43,534 nt of DNA from Eubacteriales Family XIII. Incertae Sedis bacterium (GCA_031272485.1 JAISTV010000034.1:1-43534); one strand, 5' to 3'; shown: positions 31,047 to 40,168, numbered from the stretch's first letter. Notes: generated by a model from the sequence alone, not told the origin. Made by a program: numbers and translations.

Positions 31047-31787
31047 GTGAAGCAATCTTCACTTGACGGGCCTGTGCCCTTGCCCTTAGAATCCGAGTTA
31101 GCCATGGGTAACTTTTCGACAAAAACAGAATACGCCTCCCGCTCTAACGGCAGCGCCCTTCTCCGCTACGTGCCGATGCTCGTCGTCCTGGCGCTCGTAC
31201 TCGTCCCCATCCTCCGCACGCACTCCTATGAGAGCATTGAAATACCCGGTGCCGCGCGGGTGGATACGGAAGCAATCGTGCTGAAAAACGAGTTCGCTAA
31301 AAAGCTGGCGGAAGCAAATCGCGCGGCCTTAATCAGCAGCGGCCAGACGCTTCCCTCATCGGATACGGCGACTGCTTCCGCCTCCCAAAGCGGCGGCTCC
31401 TCTTCCGTCCCATCCGGCACCTCCGGAAATTCCGGCACCTCCGGGGGCGGCAACACGGGCGCGGGAAATGCCGGAAGCGGCAGCAGCACCGGCAATGCCG
31501 GCGCCTCGACTTCGAGCGGCCCATATATAGACGGCGTCTACAGCGGCAAGGCCTTCGGCTACAAGAGCGTGTTCACGGCGACCGTGACCATCTCCGGCGG
31601 CTACATAACGAACATCTCCATTTCCCAGAACGACGACCCGGAGTACTACAGCCAGACCACCGGCCTTTTGAACGCCATCATAGCCGGCCAGACCACGGAC
31701 GGCATAGACACGGTCAGCGGCTGCACCCTCTCCTCGCGCGGCGTGCTCGACTCGGTGGCTGCGGCGCTCAGCCTGTGCAGGAAGTAG
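31047..31787 (+). CDS. membrane-anchored FMN_bind protein with flavinylation motif
   Basis: About 246 residues. One N-terminal membrane helix (YVPMLVVLALVLVPIL) is followed by a Ser/Gly/Thr-rich linker of about 55 residues. A C-terminal FMN_bind domain (RnfG/NqrC type) starts at YIDGVYSGKAFGY and ends with DTVSGCTLSSRGVLDSV. The Thr of SGCT is the expected site for covalent FMN attachment by ApbE, which is the next gene (4-base gap). It would carry electrons outside the membrane. The start is uncertain: GTG at 31047 has AGGA four bases upstream, while ATG at 31104 lacks a site but would also keep the helix. Confidence 0.85.
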   Translation: MKQSSLDGPVPLPLESELAMGNFSTKTEYASRSNGSALLRYVPMLVVLALVLVPILRTHSYESIEIPGAARVDTEAIVLKNEFAKKLAEANRAALISSGQTLPSSDTATASASQSGGSSSVPSGTSGNSGTSGGGNTGAGNAGSGSSTGNAGASTSSGPYIDGVYSGKAFGYKSVFTATVTISGGYITNISISQNDDPEYYSQTTGLLNAIIAGQTTDGIDTVSGCTLSSRGVLDSVAAALSLCRK

Positions 31788-31791
31788 CGGC

Positions 31792-32835
31792 ATGCGGCGC
31801 GGGTTAAGGACGTGGATCTCAGCTACGCTGCTCGTCTGCCTGCTGGCGGGGCTTGCCGGGTGCGGCGCCGAGGCGGCGGAGCCCGCCGAAGAGGCCGCCC
31901 GCTACGACGCGGTGGACTTCGTCATGGGCACCGTGGTGAGCATCACGATTTACACGACGGGCGAGGACGTGACGGGCGACATTCCCCCGCTGCTCTCCGG
32001 GCTTGAGGACCAGTGGATCTCGTGGCGCAAGGAAGGCTCGGAGCTTGCGCGGATTAACGCAAACGCCGGCACCCCCACCGCCCTCTCCGACCAAATGGCG
32101 GCGTACATAGAGAAGGCGCTTGCGGTGGCAAAGGATAGCGGCGGAGCCTTTGACCCCACGCTGAGAGACCTGTCGGCGCTATGGGATTTCGAGAGCGGAA
32201 ACGCGGTGGTTCCGCCGGAAGCAGAGATCGCGGCGCTGCTCCCCTACGTAGGCTACGAAAAAATCTCGCTGGACGGCAGTACGGTCCTTCTGCCGGAAGG
32301 AACGGGCATAGACCTGGGCGCCATAGGCAAGGGGTTCGGCTGCGATGCGATTCAGGCGTACCTGGAGGCCCGCCCGGAGATTACGGGCGCGCTCATAAAC
32401 ATAGGCGGCAGCAGCACCATAACGTACGGCACCAAGGACGACGGCCAGCCGTGGAAGATTGCCGTGCAGGACCCGCGGGACCCGACCGGCTACCTCGGCG
32501 CCCTTACCCTCACGGGGACGTGGCACGTCTCCACATCCGGGGACTACGACCGGTACTTTGAGAAGGACGGCGTGCGCTACCACCACATACTCGACCCGCA
32601 GACGGGTTACCCTGCGGGGAGCGGACTCATGTCGGTCACCGTCATCTCGGATGGCGGCGGCGTGAGCGACGCGCTCTCCACGGCATGCTTCGTGCTCGGG
32701 CCGGAAGCGTCCATGGCGCTTCTCGAGCAGTACGGAGCGGAGGCAATATTCGTAGATGTCAATAAAAATGTTACGGTTACGGACGGCATACGCGCGCAGT
32801 TTGAACTGACCGCGGCGGACTACCGGATGGTATGA
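31792..32835 (+). CDS. apbE: ApbE-family FAD:protein FMN transferase, lipoprotein
   Basis: 347 residues. A lipoprotein signal ends in LAGC with Cys24 as the lipid site. The ApbE domain shows VDFVMGTVVSITIY, GGAFDPTL, GIDLGAIGKGFGCDAI (about 176-191), INIGGSS, WHVSTSGDYDRYF and YHHILDPQTGYPA, and the aspartate/threonine metal site GGGVSDALSTACFVLG. It moves FMN from FAD onto Ser/Thr of FMN_bind domains at the outer face of the membrane, here most likely the protein before it. Its stop overlaps the next start as ATGA. Confidence 0.95.
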   Translation: MRRGLRTWISATLLVCLLAGLAGCGAEAAEPAEEAARYDAVDFVMGTVVSITIYTTGEDVTGDIPPLLSGLEDQWISWRKEGSELARINANAGTPTALSDQMAAYIEKALAVAKDSGGAFDPTLRDLSALWDFESGNAVVPPEAEIAALLPYVGYEKISLDGSTVLLPEGTGIDLGAIGKGFGCDAIQAYLEARPEITGALINIGGSSTITYGTKDDGQPWKIAVQDPRDPTGYLGALTLTGTWHVSTSGDYDRYFEKDGVRYHHILDPQTGYPAGSGLMSVTVISDGGGVSDALSTACFVLGPEASMALLEQYGAEAIFVDVNKNVTVTDGIRAQFELTAADYRMV

Positions 32836-33329
32836 GGGAGAAAATGATTAAGAAGTACTTCGTGGAAAAACTGATATGCTGTGTGGTTGTGGTGGCGGCG
32901 CTTTTCACCTACACGCACATCATGCGGCTGGACAAGCAGCTGGAAGCGGCGGCGGCGGATGTAGAGCAGCTGAACGCCGAGCTCCTCGCCGCGAACGAAC
33001 AGCTCGAGGCCCTTGCCAGGTCGGGCGTGCCCACAGCGGCTACTTCTACGAGCGGCGGCTACATAGACGGCGTGTACACGGGAACCGGCCAGGGCGCCGG
33101 CGGACCCGTCACCTCGCAGGTGACCATAGAAAACGGCTACATTGTAAAGATAGACATCCTCTCGGCGGACGGCGAAACGGAGGATCAGCTTACGAAGAGC
33201 CTGGCGGTGGTGGACGAAATCCTCGCGCAGCAAAGCGCGGCGGTATCGCCCGTCCCGGAGGCGGTAGAGACGTCCGCCGGCATCATTGACTCCGTCAGCT
33301 ACGCCCTTGTAACGGCGGTGCCTCTATGA
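32832..33329 (+). CDS. second FMN_bind-like membrane protein with degenerate flavinylation site
   Basis: 165 residues. One N-terminal helix (LICCVVVVAALFTYTHIM) is followed by a short coiled coil (about 35-62) and an FMN_bind domain beginning YIDGVYTGTGQGAGGPV. Where the family has V-S-G-A-T-x-T-S, this protein reads V-P-E-A-V-E-T-S followed by AGIIDSV, so the flavin acceptor Thr is lost. It may bind flavin without a covalent link, or act as a structural partner. ATG 32832 overlaps the apbE stop; ATG 32844 with GAGGGAG just before is an alternative start. Its stop overlaps the next gene as ATGA. Confidence 0.8.
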   Translation: MREKMIKKYFVEKLICCVVVVAALFTYTHIMRLDKQLEAAAADVEQLNAELLAANEQLEALARSGVPTAATSTSGGYIDGVYTGTGQGAGGPVTSQVTIENGYIVKIDILSADGETEDQLTKSLAVVDEILAQQSAAVSPVPEAVETSAGIIDSVSYALVTAVPL

Positions 33330-34162
33330 GTCCCCTAAGCCGCCCGTCCGTGCCGGCCCTCGTGCGCTTCGGCATTCAGGTTCTGTTTTTCGTGTTCCTC
33401 CCCACCCTGTTTTCCGCCGCCTTCAACGGCGTGAAGTACATCGTGGGCCGGATAGCCGGCGCGGAGCCCATAGACAGCAACCCCTTCCTCACATACCTGA
33501 TTATTCTCGTGCTTTTCACGTTCGTATTCGGGCGCTTCTTCTGCGGGTTTGCCTGCGCGTTCGGAAGCCTCGGCGATTGGCTCTACGCGCTCTCCTCCTT
33601 CCTGCAGGAGAAGGCCGGCAAGCGCATCCGCCTGCCGGACAAGGTCATCCGCGTGCTCAGCGGCGGCAAGTTTGTCGTGCTGGCCGTGGTCGTGCTCACC
33701 AGCTATCTGGGCGTCTACGGGAAAGTGGCGGTCATAGACCCGTGGGAAATTTTCGGCGCCTTCCGCTACGGCAATTTCCTGCTGGCAGGCCGCATCCTCA
33801 TGGCCATCTCCTTCGCCATGATTCTCGTGGGCATGCTCCTGGTAGAGCGCTTCTTCTGCATGTTCCTCTGTCCGCTCGGCGCGGTTTTCGCCCTGCTGCC
33901 CATGCTGCCCTTTACGACTTTCGGCCGGAAGCGGGAGGCGTGCATTCCCGGCTGCGCCTTGTGCACCAGACTATGCCCCGCAGCCATCCCGCTCGGCGAA
34001 GACGCCCGCACCTCCTCCGCCTGCTTTCAGTGCGGCCGCTGCGCCGTGCGCTGCCCCAGGAAAAACATCCGCCCCGGCATCCGCAAACTCACCGGCACAG
34101 AAATCCCCTGGACCGCCACCAAAGCCGCCCTCCTCTTCACCGTATTCTATTTTCTGGTGTAA
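33326..34162 (+). CDS. NapH/NosR-like polytopic membrane ferredoxin
   Basis: 278 residues with about five membrane helices. Two membrane CxxxC motifs, GRFFCGFACAFG (about 71-82) and ERFFCMFLCPLG (about 173-184), are typical of the NapH/NosR/RnfH-type family. Two cytoplasmic [4Fe-4S] motifs follow: CIPGCALCTRLCP (about 207-219) and CFQCGRCAVRCP (about 234-245). Such proteins take electrons from ferredoxin or quinol and pass them across the membrane to flavoproteins. Last gene of the operon, it ends near minD in a tail-to-tail arrangement. Confidence 0.88.
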   Translation: MSPLSRPSVPALVRFGIQVLFFVFLPTLFSAAFNGVKYIVGRIAGAEPIDSNPFLTYLIILVLFTFVFGRFFCGFACAFGSLGDWLYALSSFLQEKAGKRIRLPDKVIRVLSGGKFVVLAVVVLTSYLGVYGKVAVIDPWEIFGAFRYGNFLLAGRILMAISFAMILVGMLLVERFFCMFLCPLGAVFALLPMLPFTTFGRKREACIPGCALCTRLCPAAIPLGEDARTSSACFQCGRCAVRCPRKNIRPGIRKLTGTEIPWTATKAALLFTVFYFLV

Positions 34163-34180
34163 ACGGCGTCGCGCGGCGTC

Positions 34181-34903
34181 TCAGTACGCCAGCAGCCGGT
34201 CGGCAATCTTGTTGAAGTTGCGCTCTATATAGGATTCCTGCCGGTAGACTATGGGCACGCCGGCGTTGGCCGACAGGTGAATGGCGTCGTCGTACTGCAC
34301 CACACCGAGCAGCGGAATCTTCATGATGCTGGTTATGGTCTCCACCGTAGGCAACACGCCCGTAGAGAAAAACGCCTTGTTGACCTTGTTGACCACATAC
34401 ACGCGGTGCTTGAGCCCGAAGCGCCGGAGCGTCTGCTCCACCATGTCCGCGTCGCGCAGCGAGACGTATTCCGGCGTGGCAATCATAACGCCCACGTCCA
34501 CCCCGGCGCAGGCGATCTTCAGTTCCTCGTTCACCCCGGCCGGCCCGTCCACTATGACAAAGTCGAACTTTTTCTTCAGCTGCTCGTACAGCGCCTGCAC
34601 GTCTTCCTGCCCGGCGTGAAACTTCTCGCGCTTCTGCGTGGTCGCCAATAGATAAAGGCTCTGAAAACGTCTGTCGCGTACCATGGCCTTGCGCGCCGTG
34701 ACCACCTTGTCCAGCACGTCCGCCACGTCGAAGATGACCTTGTTCTCCAGGCCCATGTAAATGTCTAAGTTGCGCAGGCCTATGTTCATGTCCACGAGCG
34801 CCACCTTCAGCCCCCGCGCCGCATACGTTGCGCCGAGGTTCGAGGTGAACACGGACTTGCCCACGCCGCCCTTTCCGGAGGCTATGAGAATGACCTTCCC
34901 CAT
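34181..34903 (-). CDS. minD: MinD-like septum-site ParA-family ATPase
   Basis: 240 residues. The deviant Walker A is GKGGVGKS (about 10-17), with switch motifs VDMNIGLRNLD and VDGPAGVNEEL. These match MinD, which recruits MinC to the membrane and blocks septation at the poles. It is about 25 residues shorter than usual, and the C-terminus (NFNKIADRLLAY) gives only a short possible amphipathic helix, so membrane binding may differ. minC and minE are not adjacent. The ATG at 34903 overlaps the mrdA stop as TGATG. An upstream in-frame extension runs inside mrdA and is rejected. Confidence 0.88.
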   Translation of the reverse strand: MGKVILIASGKGGVGKSVFTSNLGATYAARGLKVALVDMNIGLRNLDIYMGLENKVIFDVADVLDKVVTARKAMVRDRRFQSLYLLATTQKREKFHAGQEDVQALYEQLKKKFDFVIVDGPAGVNEELKIACAGVDVGVMIATPEYVSLRDADMVEQTLRRFGLKHRVYVVNKVNKAFFSTGVLPTVETITSIMKIPLLGVVQYDDAIHLSANAGVPIVYRQESYIERNFNKIADRLLAY

Positions 34904-37782
34904 CAGGCAGCCTCCCCGGCGTCTTCCGCCGCTGCCGCCTGCGCCGCCGCCACGGCATCCAGCGCCGCCTGCGCCGCCGCCTCGTAGGTAAAGTTCTCGC
35001 GGTTGTCCTGTTTGAAGAACTTCGTGTAGTCTATTACATAGCCGCTCGCCGCGTCCTGCGCCTGGTTGTCGAAGTACTGCAGGATTACGTCGCGCACCAC
35101 CGGCTCCGCATTCATGGACTCCGTGCCCTGCACCAGCATGCACACCACCGCTATCTGCGGGTCCTCCACCGGCGCCAGCGCCACCACCCACGCGAAGTTA
35201 TCGTACGTGCCCTTATACACGTCTATCTGCTCCTCGTTAAACCCGCGCCCGGAGAGGTTGACCACCGCCTTGCGCACCGCCGAGCTCTGGCTCGAGTACA
35301 CGTTGGGGAACTCCTCCATGAGGCGCTGCATCTCCGCCTCCACCTGCTCCCAGCTGAGCGCCGGGTTTATGGCGGACAGGTGCTCCTTGACGTAAGCCAC
35401 CTCGTCCACCGGCGGCACGTAGCCGTCGCGCTCCGCCGTGCCGGTCTTGCCGGCCACGCTCACCGAAATGCTCCCCAGCCCCCGCGCGAGCGTTCCGCGC
35501 GAGCCGGAAACCGCCAGCCGCATACCCTCTATGACGTAGCTCAGATACGCCGGATCGGAAATGTCCACCGGCGTGCCGTCCTTGCGTTTCACCTCGCCGC
35601 GGTCCTCTATGGCCTTGACGAGCGACAGGTCCTTGCGCACCCCGCTTCCGAGCGTCGCCACATAGTTGCACATCTGAAGCGGCGTAAAGGCGTTCTCGCC
35701 CTGCCCTATGGCTATGTTAAACGTATCGCCCGTGGTCCACTCCGCGAAGTTAAAGTACGAGTACTTGATATTCTCCGCCAGCGCGTCTATCTCCTCGTCC
35801 TTAATCCCGAGCGTCTTCATGCGGCTCGCGATATCCTCCAGCGCCGGATTCTCTTCCATCCAGCCCACGATCGTGTCTATGTTCTTGCTCAGCAGCTCGT
35901 CGTCCTTCACCACTTCTTCCTTGAACACGTACTCCGCCTGCCCGTAGAGGTAGTTCCACAGCAGCGCCTGCGTAAGCGCCAGCTTCTTCTCGGAGGTCGC
36001 CGGGTCCGCCACCGTCTCCGCAATCTCTATCCCCGTAGCCATGCCCAGCCCGAACTGCTGCGCGTAGCTCGTAATCTTATCTATGCTTATGTTGTTCGAA
36101 TACCCCAGGTCCTCTTCGTTATTATACCAGTCCTTGCCCGTGGCTATGTCAAAGAAATAGTAGTTGCACGAAACCTCGAGCGCACTGAAAAGGTTCACCT
36201 CGCCGTGGGTGCCCTTGCCCACCGTCCACGCCATACAGCTGTAGATGTGGTCGCCCATCTCTATCTTTCCGCCGTCGTATAGTATCCGGTTGGGGTCAAG
36301 ACCGGATTCGAGCGCGGTCACGCCCGTGATGGGCTTAAACGTCGAGCCCGGCTGTACCGCTGTACGCGCCGCGATGTTGTAAAGCGGCCGCGGCGAAAGC
36401 GGGTCGCGCGGGTTGGCCGCCTGCAGCGCCGCCCAAGCCTCGCTCGATATCCCCGTGGCAAACAGGTTCGGGTCGAAGTCCGGGTAGCTTGCCATAGCAA
36501 GCACCTCCCCCTTCTTTATGTCTATGGCCACCACCGCGCCCGACTGGCAGTTGGGCGCCGGATAGGCCGTGTAGTACGAGTACGTGCCGTACTTGCTCTC
36601 GTACGTGGTCGCGCCGGCCTGCAGGTTCTTGATGTTCTGCTCCAGCGCTTCCTCCGCCGTCTGCTGCAGGCGGATGTCCAGCGTCAGGATGATATCCTTG
36701 CCGGCCTGCGCCTCCGTGGTCTCGCCAATTTCACGCACCGTCTCGCCGTAGGAGTTTACCTGAATCTGCTTCACGCCGTCTCTGCCGCGCAGCAGTTCCT
36801 CCTCCGCAAGCTCTATCCCGTCCAGGCCTATCATGTCCGTCAGCTTGTAGCCTTTTTCCGTTACGTATTCCTCCGCGTTCTCCGCGGAGATGGTCCCCAG
36901 ATAGCCGATTACGTGGCTTGCCGTACTCCCGTGCGGGTAGTAGCGCACGGACTCCACGTCCACGCTCACGCCCGGCAGATCCTGCAGGTTCTCCTCTATC
37001 TCCACGACCGTTTCCTTGGCCAGGTCCCCCGCCGCCTTAACCGGCAGGTATCGGTAGTAACCCAGCGAGGTGAGCGCGTAACGGATAATCAGAATATCCC
37101 GCGCGTCCGCATCCGAAAGCGCCGGGTCTATCTCGTAGTATTCGCGAATGTCCGCGAAGGCCTGCTTGGCCGTGGGGTTCTTCCCCAGATTGAACTGCTC
37201 GAAGAACGCCGCCTTGGCATGCTCCTCGGTAAACTCCCACGTGGAAGGCAGGATGGGCAGGTACACGCCCTGATTCACGAGCTGTTCCTGCGCGTCGTAC
37301 ACATCCGTGCTCTCGGAGATGCCGTACTGCCGGCACATTTCCCAGAACGCCTGCTCCGCCGTGTAGTCCGTGGGCATAGCCCACTTGGCGAGCCAGTCGG
37401 CTACCTCCTTATCGTAGGTATACGAGAAATTGCCGTCTTCAAGCAGGATGGGGAAGCTGTCGTCTAAGGTCTCGCCGTGCCGGCGAAGAATCTCCACGAG
37501 CTTGCTCGCGGTGGCGTTGGTCTCCTCGTTGGTCATGTCGTTTCGGGAAATGCTCACCGTGAAGCTCGGCAGGTTTCCGGCGAGGAGTACGCCGTTGCGG
37601 TCGTAGATGTTGCCGCGCGGCGCGTCCGTGCGAATCTCCTTGATTATGTTCTGTTCGAGCTCTTCCTGCCAGTGGCCGGACTGCGGCCCGGTAATCCACA
37701 GCAAGCGCAACAGAAGGATGGCGAGCAGCGCGCCCGCTACCGTCAGGAGTATGTTGCTGCGCATCTTAAGCCAGGCACTCAT
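34903..37782 (-). CDS. mrdA: penicillin-binding protein 2, class B transpeptidase
   Basis: 959 residues. One N-terminal helix (about 9-29) is followed by the PBP dimer domain (APRGNIYDRNGVLLAGN, about 53-69) with a large insert of about 150 residues. The transpeptidase domain has S480-T-F-K483, an S-C-N motif near 540 and K779-T-G-T. A C-terminal A/E-rich tail closes the protein. It cross-links side-wall peptidoglycan with RodA as glycosyltransferase partner. Usual PBP2 is near 630-750 residues, so this is long. The start overlaps mreD by four bases. Confidence 0.93.
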   Translation of the reverse strand: MSAWLKMRSNILLTVAGALLAILLLRLLWITGPQSGHWQEELEQNIIKEIRTDAPRGNIYDRNGVLLAGNLPSFTVSISRNDMTNEETNATASKLVEILRRHGETLDDSFPILLEDGNFSYTYDKEVADWLAKWAMPTDYTAEQAFWEMCRQYGISESTDVYDAQEQLVNQGVYLPILPSTWEFTEEHAKAAFFEQFNLGKNPTAKQAFADIREYYEIDPALSDADARDILIIRYALTSLGYYRYLPVKAAGDLAKETVVEIEENLQDLPGVSVDVESVRYYPHGSTASHVIGYLGTISAENAEEYVTEKGYKLTDMIGLDGIELAEEELLRGRDGVKQIQVNSYGETVREIGETTEAQAGKDIILTLDIRLQQTAEEALEQNIKNLQAGATTYESKYGTYSYYTAYPAPNCQSGAVVAIDIKKGEVLAMASYPDFDPNLFATGISSEAWAALQAANPRDPLSPRPLYNIAARTAVQPGSTFKPITGVTALESGLDPNRILYDGGKIEMGDHIYSCMAWTVGKGTHGEVNLFSALEVSCNYYFFDIATGKDWYNNEEDLGYSNNISIDKITSYAQQFGLGMATGIEIAETVADPATSEKKLALTQALLWNYLYGQAEYVFKEEVVKDDELLSKNIDTIVGWMEENPALEDIASRMKTLGIKDEEIDALAENIKYSYFNFAEWTTGDTFNIAIGQGENAFTPLQMCNYVATLGSGVRKDLSLVKAIEDRGEVKRKDGTPVDISDPAYLSYVIEGMRLAVSGSRGTLARGLGSISVSVAGKTGTAERDGYVPPVDEVAYVKEHLSAINPALSWEQVEAEMQRLMEEFPNVYSSQSSAVRKAVVNLSGRGFNEEQIDVYKGTYDNFAWVVALAPVEDPQIAVVCMLVQGTESMNAEPVVRDVILQYFDNQAQDAASGYVIDYTKFFKQDNRENFTYEAAAQAALDAVAAAQAAAAEDAGEAA

Positions 37783-38300
37783 AGCTCAAATTCGCTTTCA
37801 AACTTCCGGTCGCCGCGGTGGCGGATGACGGTTTTCACAAACAGCAGGTGCAGCACGGCTGCCAGTATCGCGTGCCACAGCAGCAGCCGCGGCATGGTCT
37901 CAAACACGTATTTGATATGCGTGGGATAGCCGGCCATGCGGCCCACCGCCCAGTAAAGCAGGCTGCCGACCGGCGTGGCAAGGAGCGCCATGAGCACGTT
38001 CGGGAGGAGTTTTTCATTGTTCAGGATGAGGCGGAACAGGCGGACCATGATGAAGATGAGCAGGAAGCTTAACGCCTGCACACCGAGGACCGGCGACGTG
38101 GTTATGTCGAGCAGCAGCCCGAAGCTCACGCCCAGGACAAGCCCGTAGCGTTCGTTATAGAGAAAAGAGAACACGCTCGTAGCCACGAGCAGCAGGTTGG
38201 GCGCGAAGTTCTCCGCCGAGAGGCGCCAGATAAGCGTCGTCTGCAGGAAGTACAGAAGGAGGAAGAACGGAACCGCTATGTAATAGTGCATGCGGCTCAT
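37779..38300 (-). CDS. mreD: rod shape-determining protein MreD
   Basis: 173 residues with five or six membrane helices and no long soluble part, as usual for MreD. The recognisable parts are the N-terminal FFLLLYFLQTTLIWRLSAE and the segment VLGVSFGLLLDITTSPVLGV. It links MreB filaments and MreC to the wall enzymes. It overlaps mreC and mrdA by four bases on each side, indicating tight coupling. Confidence 0.9.
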   Translation of the reverse strand: MSRMHYYIAVPFFLLLYFLQTTLIWRLSAENFAPNLLLVATSVFSFLYNERYGLVLGVSFGLLLDITTSPVLGVQALSFLLIFIMVRLFRLILNNEKLLPNVLMALLATPVGSLLYWAVGRMAGYPTHIKYVFETMPRLLLWHAILAAVLHLLFVKTVIRHRGDRKFESEFEL

Positions 38301-39121
38301 ACCAGCACCCCCACCTTCTTCAGGCCCTTGATGTCCGTGGCCGGCGTTATGGTGACTTCCATGAGGTTCGTCTCTTCGGAGAGCTGCGCCTTGCTCACCT
38401 TGCCGATCAGGATGCCCGGCGGGTAGATGCCGCCCAGGCCGGAGGTATAGACGGCGTCGCCCTTCTCCGCCTCCGCGGTCTCGTCGAGCAGCATGCCCGT
38501 GAGCGTGCCCTCGCCGCTGCCCTGACAGGTGCCTATGAACGTCTGGCCCTCCCGCGTTATGGAAAGCCCCACGTTGTTGTTCTCGTCCAGCACGGATATG
38601 ACGCGCGCCCAGCCCTCGCCGGATTCCAGCACGCGGCCCACCAGACCGTCGCCCGAAACCACGACCGAGTTGCGGACCACGCCCGCCTCCGTTCCGACAT
38701 TGATGGTAAAGATGTTAAAGACAGAAGAGCCCTCGTAGGCGACCACGTCCGCCGCCACCACATTGTAGCCGGCCACCTGCCCGTCCCCGTTCAGAATAGC
38801 GGAGAGGCTGGTCAGGCTCGCCAGCTCCTGTTCGTCGAGCCGCGCAAGCAGAAGTTCTTCCTCCAGCTCGGCCACCCGCGCCTCGAGCTCCTTGTTTTCC
38901 GCCAGAAGATCCTCGTCGGACAGCATACCGGGCACGTGATCGCCCAGAAAATCGCCCACCGCTTTGAAGGGCTTCTGCGCCACCGAAACGATGGTCCGGG
39001 CCACCCGCCCGACGGCCGTGTCCTGATCCTTGAGTGCCACCGACGCCGCGAGCAGGACGATAAGGACAAGGAAGATGGCGCCGAGAATGCTTAGGGCTTT
39101 ATGCGAAGCAAACCATTTCAT
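38297..39121 (-). CDS. mreC: rod shape-determining protein MreC
   Basis: 274 residues: short cytoplasmic start, one helix (about 9-27), a coiled coil (about 65-100) and the two-lobed MreC domain with VVSGDGLVGRVLESGEGWARV (shortened here to its core VVSGDGLVGRV) and ISVLDENNNVGL. It forms an extracellular scaffold for PBP2. It lies between mreB (12-base gap) and mreD (4-base overlap). Confidence 0.93.
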   Translation of the reverse strand: MKWFASHKALSILGAIFLVLIVLLAASVALKDQDTAVGRVARTIVSVAQKPFKAVGDFLGDHVPGMLSDEDLLAENKELEARVAELEEELLLARLDEQELASLTSLSAILNGDGQVAGYNVVAADVVAYEGSSVFNIFTINVGTEAGVVRNSVVVSGDGLVGRVLESGEGWARVISVLDENNNVGLSITREGQTFIGTCQGSGEGTLTGMLLDETAEAEKGDAVYTSGLGGIYPPGILIGKVSKAQLSEETNLMEVTITPATDIKGLKKVGVLV

Positions 39122-39133
39122 GTACAGGCCTCG

Positions 39134-40168
39134 CTACTTCTTCTTGGTATAGCTTGCGTATCTCTCTAATTTATCGATGTTCGAAAGGCTGGTGCCGGTT
39201 CCTTCCGCCACGGCTTCCAGGGCGTTCTCCGCCACCTTCACCGTGAGCCCGGTATTCTCCTCTATGAGCCGGTCAATTCCGCGAATGAGTGCGCCGCCGC
39301 CCGTGAGCATAATCCCGTTCTGGGTTATGTCCGCCGAGATGGCCGGCGGGGCGTTCTCGAGTGTCTGCTTAATCCCGTCCACTATGACGGAAATGGGTTC
39401 CGCCAGCGCGTCGTATATGTCGCGCGACGTAATCACGTAGCTGCGCGGCAGGCCGGTCACTATGTCGCGCCCGCTCGCCGTGTGTTCCGCCGGGTTCATC
39501 ATTTCCTCCGGCGTGAGGTACGCGCAGCCTATGGCTATCTTCAGCTCCTCGGCCATCTTCTCGCCGATTACGAGCTCGAAATTCTTTCTTATATAGGAGG
39601 TAATCGCCTCGTTCAGCTTATCGCCCGCGTGTCGCAGCGACGTGCTCGTCACTATGCCCTCCAGCGCGATAATGGCTATGTCCGTGGTCCCGCCGCCTAT
39701 GTCCGCGACCATGCAGCCGTTCGGTCCGTCTATGGGCAGGCCCGCGCCTATGGCCGCTGCCATGGGCTCATCCAGAATATACACGTCCTTGGCGCCCATG
39801 GAACGCACGACCTCTTCCACCGCGCGCTTCTCCACCTCGGTCACGCCCGAAGGCACGCCTATGACCACCCGCAGACGCGTGAGCTTGGAGCCGTGTTCCA
39901 GCGCCCTATACGTAAAGACGCGCAGCATCTCCGCCGTCATCTCGAAGTTGGAGATAACCCCGTCCTCGAGCGGGCGCACCACCTTGATGTGCTTGGGGGT
40001 CTTGCCGATCATCTTCTTGGCTTCCACGCCCACCGCAAGAATCCGCCGCGCGAACGTGTCCACCGCTATAACCGAAGGCTGATTCAGGACTATTCCTTTT
40101 CCCTTCACATAGACCAGAGTGTTCGCGGTACCCAGGTCGATACCCACGTCTCTGTTTACTAATGCCAT
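39134..40168 (-). CDS. mreB: rod shape-determining protein MreB
   Basis: 344 residues, full length. The actin-fold nucleotide motifs are VGIDLGTANTLVYVKG (phosphate 1), VADIGGGTTDIAIIALEG (phosphate 2) and GIMLTGGGALIRGID (adenosine). It forms membrane-bound filaments that steer side-wall synthesis. First of the mreBCD-mrdA-minD run and 14 bases after radC, probably from the radC promoter. Confidence 0.97.
   Translation of the reverse strand: MALVNRDVGIDLGTANTLVYVKGKGIVLNQPSVIAVDTFARRILAVGVEAKKMIGKTPKHIKVVRPLEDGVISNFEMTAEMLRVFTYRALEHGSKLTRLRVVIGVPSGVTEVEKRAVEEVVRSMGAKDVYILDEPMAAAIGAGLPIDGPNGCMVADIGGGTTDIAIIALEGIVTSTSLRHAGDKLNEAITSYIRKNFELVIGEKMAEELKIAIGCAYLTPEEMMNPAEHTASGRDIVTGLPRSYVITSRDIYDALAEPISVIVDGIKQTLENAPPAISADITQNGIMLTGGGALIRGIDRLIEENTGLTVKVAENALEAVAEGTGTSLSNIDKLERYASYTKKK

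Noticed and set aside
31047-34162. Rnf or Nqr complex
   Set aside because: Only FMN_bind (RnfG-like) and ApbE parts are present. RnfA, B, C, D and E are absent, and the Fe-S protein is NapH-like rather than RnfB.
34903-35191. N-terminal extension of the minD frame
   Set aside because: It would lie inside mrdA in another frame, is G/A-rich without a motif, and the ATG at 34903 starts directly with the Walker A region.
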